Of a stretch of 8,308 nt of DNA, positions 6,249 through 8,308 are shown piece after piece. Origin of the DNA: an uncultured bacterium. GTDB taxonomy: Bacteria > Bacillota > Clostridia > Lachnospirales > Lachnospiraceae. Position numbers and translations under genes: made by a program. The notes beneath the pieces were generated by a model. The model was not told the DNA's origin. It searched no databases and saw nothing but the letters and a program-made list of their open reading frames with translations. Positions within the stretch are counted from its first letter, which is position 1. Every line of letters begins with the position of its first letter. The stretch spans positions 1 through 8,308 of the forward strand of contig CAMTFT010000055.1 of assembly GCA_947071365.1 (NCBI GenBank), written 5' to 3'.

Positions 6249-7109
6249 TCATCGCATTTTGATCGTTTCCAGTTTCGCAGCGTCTGTCTTAATGTGCAAC
6301 GGCGACAACGGTGACGGCTCTGTCTCCTGTTCTTTTATCTGCATCGGAAGATTGTACACCTCACCCGGAGCTCCAAAAAGTAGTACCTTCACGGCTGCCT
6401 CAAGCACGGTCGTCAACGCACCGCCCCCTGCCGGAGTTCCAGTTCCAGACTTCGCCGCAGCTATACCCGGCTTGTCGCCTGTCTGCTCCCGAAGATCTGA
6501 CTTCACATCATCACTGTCCACTCCGGCATCTGCCTGCTCTCGAAGCCCCGATTTCACATCATCTCTGCTCGCTTCTGCATCCGCCTGCTCTCGAAGCCCT
6601 GATTTCACATCATCTCTGCTCGCTTCTGCATCTACTCTGACGATTCGTACCGGCGCTCCTTCTTCTGCCATCCGATACGCCAGATGCTCCGCCATGCGAA
6701 TCGCCGTAATCACCTGATCATCTGCCGATGTGTGACAGGCGTACCCCAGCTCGTACTCCGACAGCTTATGTCCTGCTCCGAAAACCTTTCCGTATACCCG
6801 ATTGTCTGATACGAGAACAGCAGATGCAACCTTTTTCTGTGCCAGTATTTTCAGCTCCTCCAGCAATCCGCTCAGTTCAGAGCTGTGTTCCATACCGCCA
6901 AAAAGAAATACGTAATCATTTTCCCCGGCCCCCGCCAGGTCATCCGACACCTCGAAGGCTTCTCCCATCTGACTGCTTTTATATGTCAGACTTTGCCAGA
7001 AAATCTCCTTCTGGCGGCCGGCAATGCCAGCCAGTATGATTCTTTTTCCCGAAAGCTTTTCCCACAGGATTTCAGAAGAATCCAGATATTTTTCCTGCTT
7101 CAGTTCCAT
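6249..7109 (-). CDS. Decayed SDR-family paralogue carrying a 17-residue tandem repeat
   Basis: A 286-residue protein related to the intact epimerase upstream and to the N-terminal half of the LicD fusion downstream. Shared landmarks are the ILWEKLSGKRIILAG start (14-28; compare IVWEKLRGKNILVTG), VSDNRVYGKVFG (100-111), VRIVRVD (154-160), LTTVLEAAVKVLLFGAPGEVYN (232-253) and KLETIK (279-284). The glycine motif has become GIAGRQKE, the Y-x3-K catalytic pair is absent, and about 60 residues of the middle of the fold are replaced by three copies of a 17-residue repeat (160-210). The protein ends where intact SDRs continue for about 30 more residues. I infer loss of dehydratase or epimerase activity. 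A GTG at 7121 extends the frame by four codons, but GAGGG lies 5 bases before the ATG at 7109, so that ATG is preferred. The frame is intact, so a retained non-catalytic role is possible. Confidence 0.7.
   Translation of the reverse strand: MELKQEKYLDSSEILWEKLSGKRIILAGIAGRQKEIFWQSLTYKSSQMGEAFEVSDDLAGAGENDYVFLFGGMEHSSELSGLLEELKILAQKKVASAVLVSDNRVYGKVFGAGHKLSEYELGYACHTSADDQVITAIRMAEHLAYRMAEEGAPVRIVRVDAEASRDDVKSGLREQADAEASRDDVKSGLREQADAGVDSDDVKSDLREQTGDKPGIAAAKSGTGTPAGGGALTTVLEAAVKVLLFGAPGEVYNLPMQIKEQETEPSPLSPLHIKTDAAKLETIKMR
6483..6635. repeat. In-frame 51-bp tandem repeat (three copies) in the decayed SDR gene
   Basis: Three contiguous 51-base units lie at 6483-6533, 6534-6584 and 6585-6635. 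On the coding strand each encodes 17 residues of the pattern DAEASRDDVKSGLREQA. The two units nearer the gene start (6534-6584 and 6585-6635) differ at only three bases; the third has diverged (DAGVDSDDVKSDLREQT). The unit is charged and of the sort that could form a helix. The length is a multiple of three, so copy number can change without a frameshift. Confidence 0.9.
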
Positions 7110-7132
7110 TTTGACCCTCACTCGATTTTGCT

Positions 7133-7213
7133 TTACATGCGACCTGCGCTGTCATCCGCCGATTTTGCTCCTTTTCCATGAGCCGTGCGCACCTCGATTT
7201 CGCTTCGCTTCAT
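7133..7213 (-). CDS. Possible 26-codon open frame inside the intergenic repeat (doubtful)
   Basis: On the minus strand an ATG at 7213 opens a frame beginning MKRSEIEVRTAHGKG and ending SADDSAGRM before TAA at 7135-7133. The whole frame lies inside the palindrome-rich repeat between two SDR genes, and its 3' half is one copy of the 33-base direct repeat. No convincing ribosome site precedes the ATG. It is most likely a by-product of the repeat and is listed so that it can be compared with other copies of the element. Confidence 0.15.
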   Translation of the reverse strand: MKRSEIEVRTAHGKGAKSADDSAGRM

Positions 7214-7305
7214 CTCGGTCGCGGGCTTCGCCCTATAAAATCGCCGCCCGACATCTTCGGTCGCATGCGACCTGCGCTGTCATCCGCCGATTTTGCACGG
7301 CTCAT
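7136..7305. repeat. Palindrome-rich intergenic repeat element (REP/MITE-like) between two SDR genes
   Basis: A perfect 33-base direct repeat occurs at 7136-7168 and 7264-7296, beginning CATGCGACCTGCGCTGTCAT. Between and around the copies are an 11-base inverted repeat, ATGAGCCGTGC (7178-7188) and GCACGGCTCAT (7295-7305), a GGGCTTCGCCC hairpin (7223-7233) and a near-direct repeat, CATCTCGGTCGC (7211-7222) and CATCTTCGGTCGC (7252-7264). The right copy covers the final codons and stop (7280) of the upstream SDR gene, so that gene's last residues are repeat-encoded. The density of palindromes resembles REP/BIME or small non-autonomous mobile elements. Presence elsewhere in the genome cannot be tested here. 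Confidence 0.65.
7237..7294. repeat. 58-bp imperfect palindrome centred on GGTCGCATGCGACC
   Basis: The core 7259-7272 is a perfect 14-base palindrome. Keeping the same centre, GACA (7250-7253) pairs with TGTC (7278-7281), CG (7245-7246) with CG (7285-7286), and AAAATCG (7237-7243) with CGATTTT (7288-7294). In all, 21 of 29 symmetrical positions are complementary, with no gaps needed. It begins within the last codons of the upstream gene and could form a cruciform in DNA or a long hairpin in the minus-strand transcript. Only an AT-rich TTTTAT follows the arm on that strand, so termination is possible but not clear. Confidence 0.65.
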
Positions 7306-8308
7306 TGCCATCGCGCATAAATTTCATCAAAAGCTCGAACATCTCGGGCAGATCTACCTTCGCGCTCCAGCCCAGCGCATTCAGCTTTTCCGAATTTACC
7401 AGCATTCTGGACGTGGGCGCATAACCGAATTTGTTCGCGTCTTCCGGGATATCAAATACAAGCTTTGAACCGCTCTGCGGATGTTCCCGGATCAGCATTT
7501 CCGCCATCTCCCGAATCGTACAGAAGGTTCCCTGATTTGAAATATTATACGCCTCTCCGTCTGCTCCCCGCAGAAGCACAGTCAGAAGGCCAAGCACTGC
7601 GTCCGTCGTATAACAGTAACAGTGCGCCTTGCTGCCGTCCGTATGAAGCACAATATCCTGCCCGTTCATGATACTGCGGGCAAACTGCGCGAACACTCTG
7701 TTTTCATTTTTTGCAATTCCTGCGCCAAAGGTCTGAGCCAGCCGGGCCGTTTTCACCGGCACCTGATATTCATGTGCATACGCGCCGCACAATCCCTCCG
7801 CCATCCTTTTTCCTTCGGAATAGCTGCTGCGCACCTGAAGCGGATCAATATAACCGTAATCCGTCTCTTTGACATTGTAATGCTCCGCATCCACCACACC
7901 GTACGCTTCCATAGAAGAAAGGTATACCATACTGTCCACGCTTTTTTCCTTTGCCAGCTCCAGAAGATTCTCCGTTCCTTTTAAAGTTGTCAGTATCGTC
8001 TCTACCGGATGATCTACAAAATCCTTGGAGGTCGTAACGCTGGCCGTGTGGAAAATATAATCCACCGGCTCCTCCAGGCAAATCGGCTTCGTGACATCCC
8101 CCGTCACGATTTTCAGCCCGTCTTTCAGATATTCCTTAAAAAGAGACTCTGCTTTTTCTCTGTTTCTCACTAACGCAAGGACCTGCAGATCAAGTCCGCG
8201 TTTTGCCCCGGCGCAGATGAGCCCACGGGAGAGCAGGCTGCCGATCAGTCCCGTCGCACCCGTAACTAAAATGTTTTTCCCCCTGAGTTTTTCCCAGACT
8301 ATCTGCTC
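7280..8308 (-). CDS. Extended-SDR NAD-dependent epimerase/dehydratase, N-terminus beyond the window
   Basis: The open frame continues to the right edge, so 342 residues are visible and the start codon lies outside; the GTG at 8170 is internal. Numbering from the edge, the coenzyme-binding loop GATGLIG is at 17-23, preceded by VWEKLRGKNILVT. FHTAS (86-90) and YLSS (129-132) are the usual SDR strands, and the catalytic pair is Y163 and K167 in SYSEGK. GEAYNISN (251-258) and KLNALGW (308-314) are typical of the C-terminal substrate domain. All key residues are present, so it is probably active on a nucleotide-linked sugar or polyol; the exact reaction (epimerase, 4,6-dehydratase or decarboxylase) cannot be read. 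The context with LicD and a GtrB-like transferase points to surface polymer synthesis. Its stop lies inside the intergenic repeat, so the tail EPCKIGG is partly repeat-encoded. Confidence 0.9.
   Translation of the reverse strand, partial: EQIVWEKLRGKNILVTGATGLIGSLLSRGLICAGAKRGLDLQVLALVRNREKAESLFKEYLKDGLKIVTGDVTKPICLEEPVDYIFHTASVTTSKDFVDHPVETILTTLKGTENLLELAKEKSVDSMVYLSSMEAYGVVDAEHYNVKETDYGYIDPLQVRSSYSEGKRMAEGLCGAYAHEYQVPVKTARLAQTFGAGIAKNENRVFAQFARSIMNGQDIVLHTDGSKAHCYCYTTDAVLGLLTVLLRGADGEAYNISNQGTFCTIREMAEMLIREHPQSGSKLVFDIPEDANKFGYAPTSRMLVNSEKLNALGWSAKVDLPEMFELLMKFMRDGNEPCKIGG

Noticed and set aside
6241..6717. Plus-strand Ser/Pro-rich repeat protein
   Set aside because: It is the antisense image of the 51-bp repeats in the decayed SDR gene, whose landmarks show that the minus strand is coding.
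7110..7121. GTG start at 7121 for the decayed SDR gene
   Set aside because: The GAGGG just downstream of it is well spaced for the ATG at 7109, and the extra four codons have no separate ribosome site.
8168..8170. GTG at 8170 as the start of the right-edge SDR gene
   Set aside because: The frame stays open to the window edge and encodes the GATGLIG coenzyme-binding loop upstream of this codon, so the real start lies outside the window.

Overview
The window looks like chromosomal DNA of a low-to-mid GC Firmicute, most likely a gut Clostridium of the Lachnospiraceae type. This rests on strong AGGAGG-type ribosome sites, sigma-A-like promoters and protein families I recognise from that group; no 16S or other marker gene is present, so the placement is inference.

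Layout. (1) 1-438: the first 61 bases hold the 5' end of a divergent minus-strand gene. The spacer carries a minus-strand promoter (TTGACA-N17-TATTAT), a plus-strand promoter (TTGATT-N17-TATAAT), a 13-bp palindrome at the predicted plus-strand transcription start, and an unusually structured leader (328-400). (2) 439-3103, plus strand: a two-gene unit. The first gene is a 635-residue protein with no secretion signal, a ParB/sulfiredoxin-like N-terminal domain and a BmpA/PnrA-type nucleoside-binding C-terminal domain. The second is a 216-residue metallophosphoesterase. A degenerate 19-bp tandem array fills the gap between them and begins inside the 3' end of the first gene. A terminator-like hairpin overlaps the stop of the phosphoesterase gene. 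(3) 3147-8308, minus strand: four genes that read toward the terminator, from right to left: an intact extended-SDR NAD-dependent epimerase (N-terminus outside the window), a decayed paralogue of it, a fusion of a second decayed SDR copy with a LicD phosphotransferase domain, and a GtrB/DPM1-like membrane glycosyltransferase.

How the genes may work together. The minus-strand group fits modification of a cell-surface glycopolymer (teichoic acid, capsule or similar). The intact SDR would alter a nucleotide sugar or polyol, the LicD domain would transfer a phospho-substituent, and the glycosyltransferase would load a sugar onto a polyprenyl-phosphate carrier. The plus-strand pair may be an intracellular nucleoside- or nucleotide-responsive unit, because no ABC transporter genes lie beside the BMP-type protein within the window.

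Most notable features. Three copies of one SDR fold stand in a row in different states of decay, and the two decayed copies each carry their own in-frame tandem repeat (3 x 51 bp and about 4 x 36 bp). A palindrome-rich intergenic repeat lies between the first two SDR copies. The cytoplasmic ParB-like/BMP fusion sits under an elaborate leader. Family assignments come from reading motifs and from memory of the families; no database search was made.
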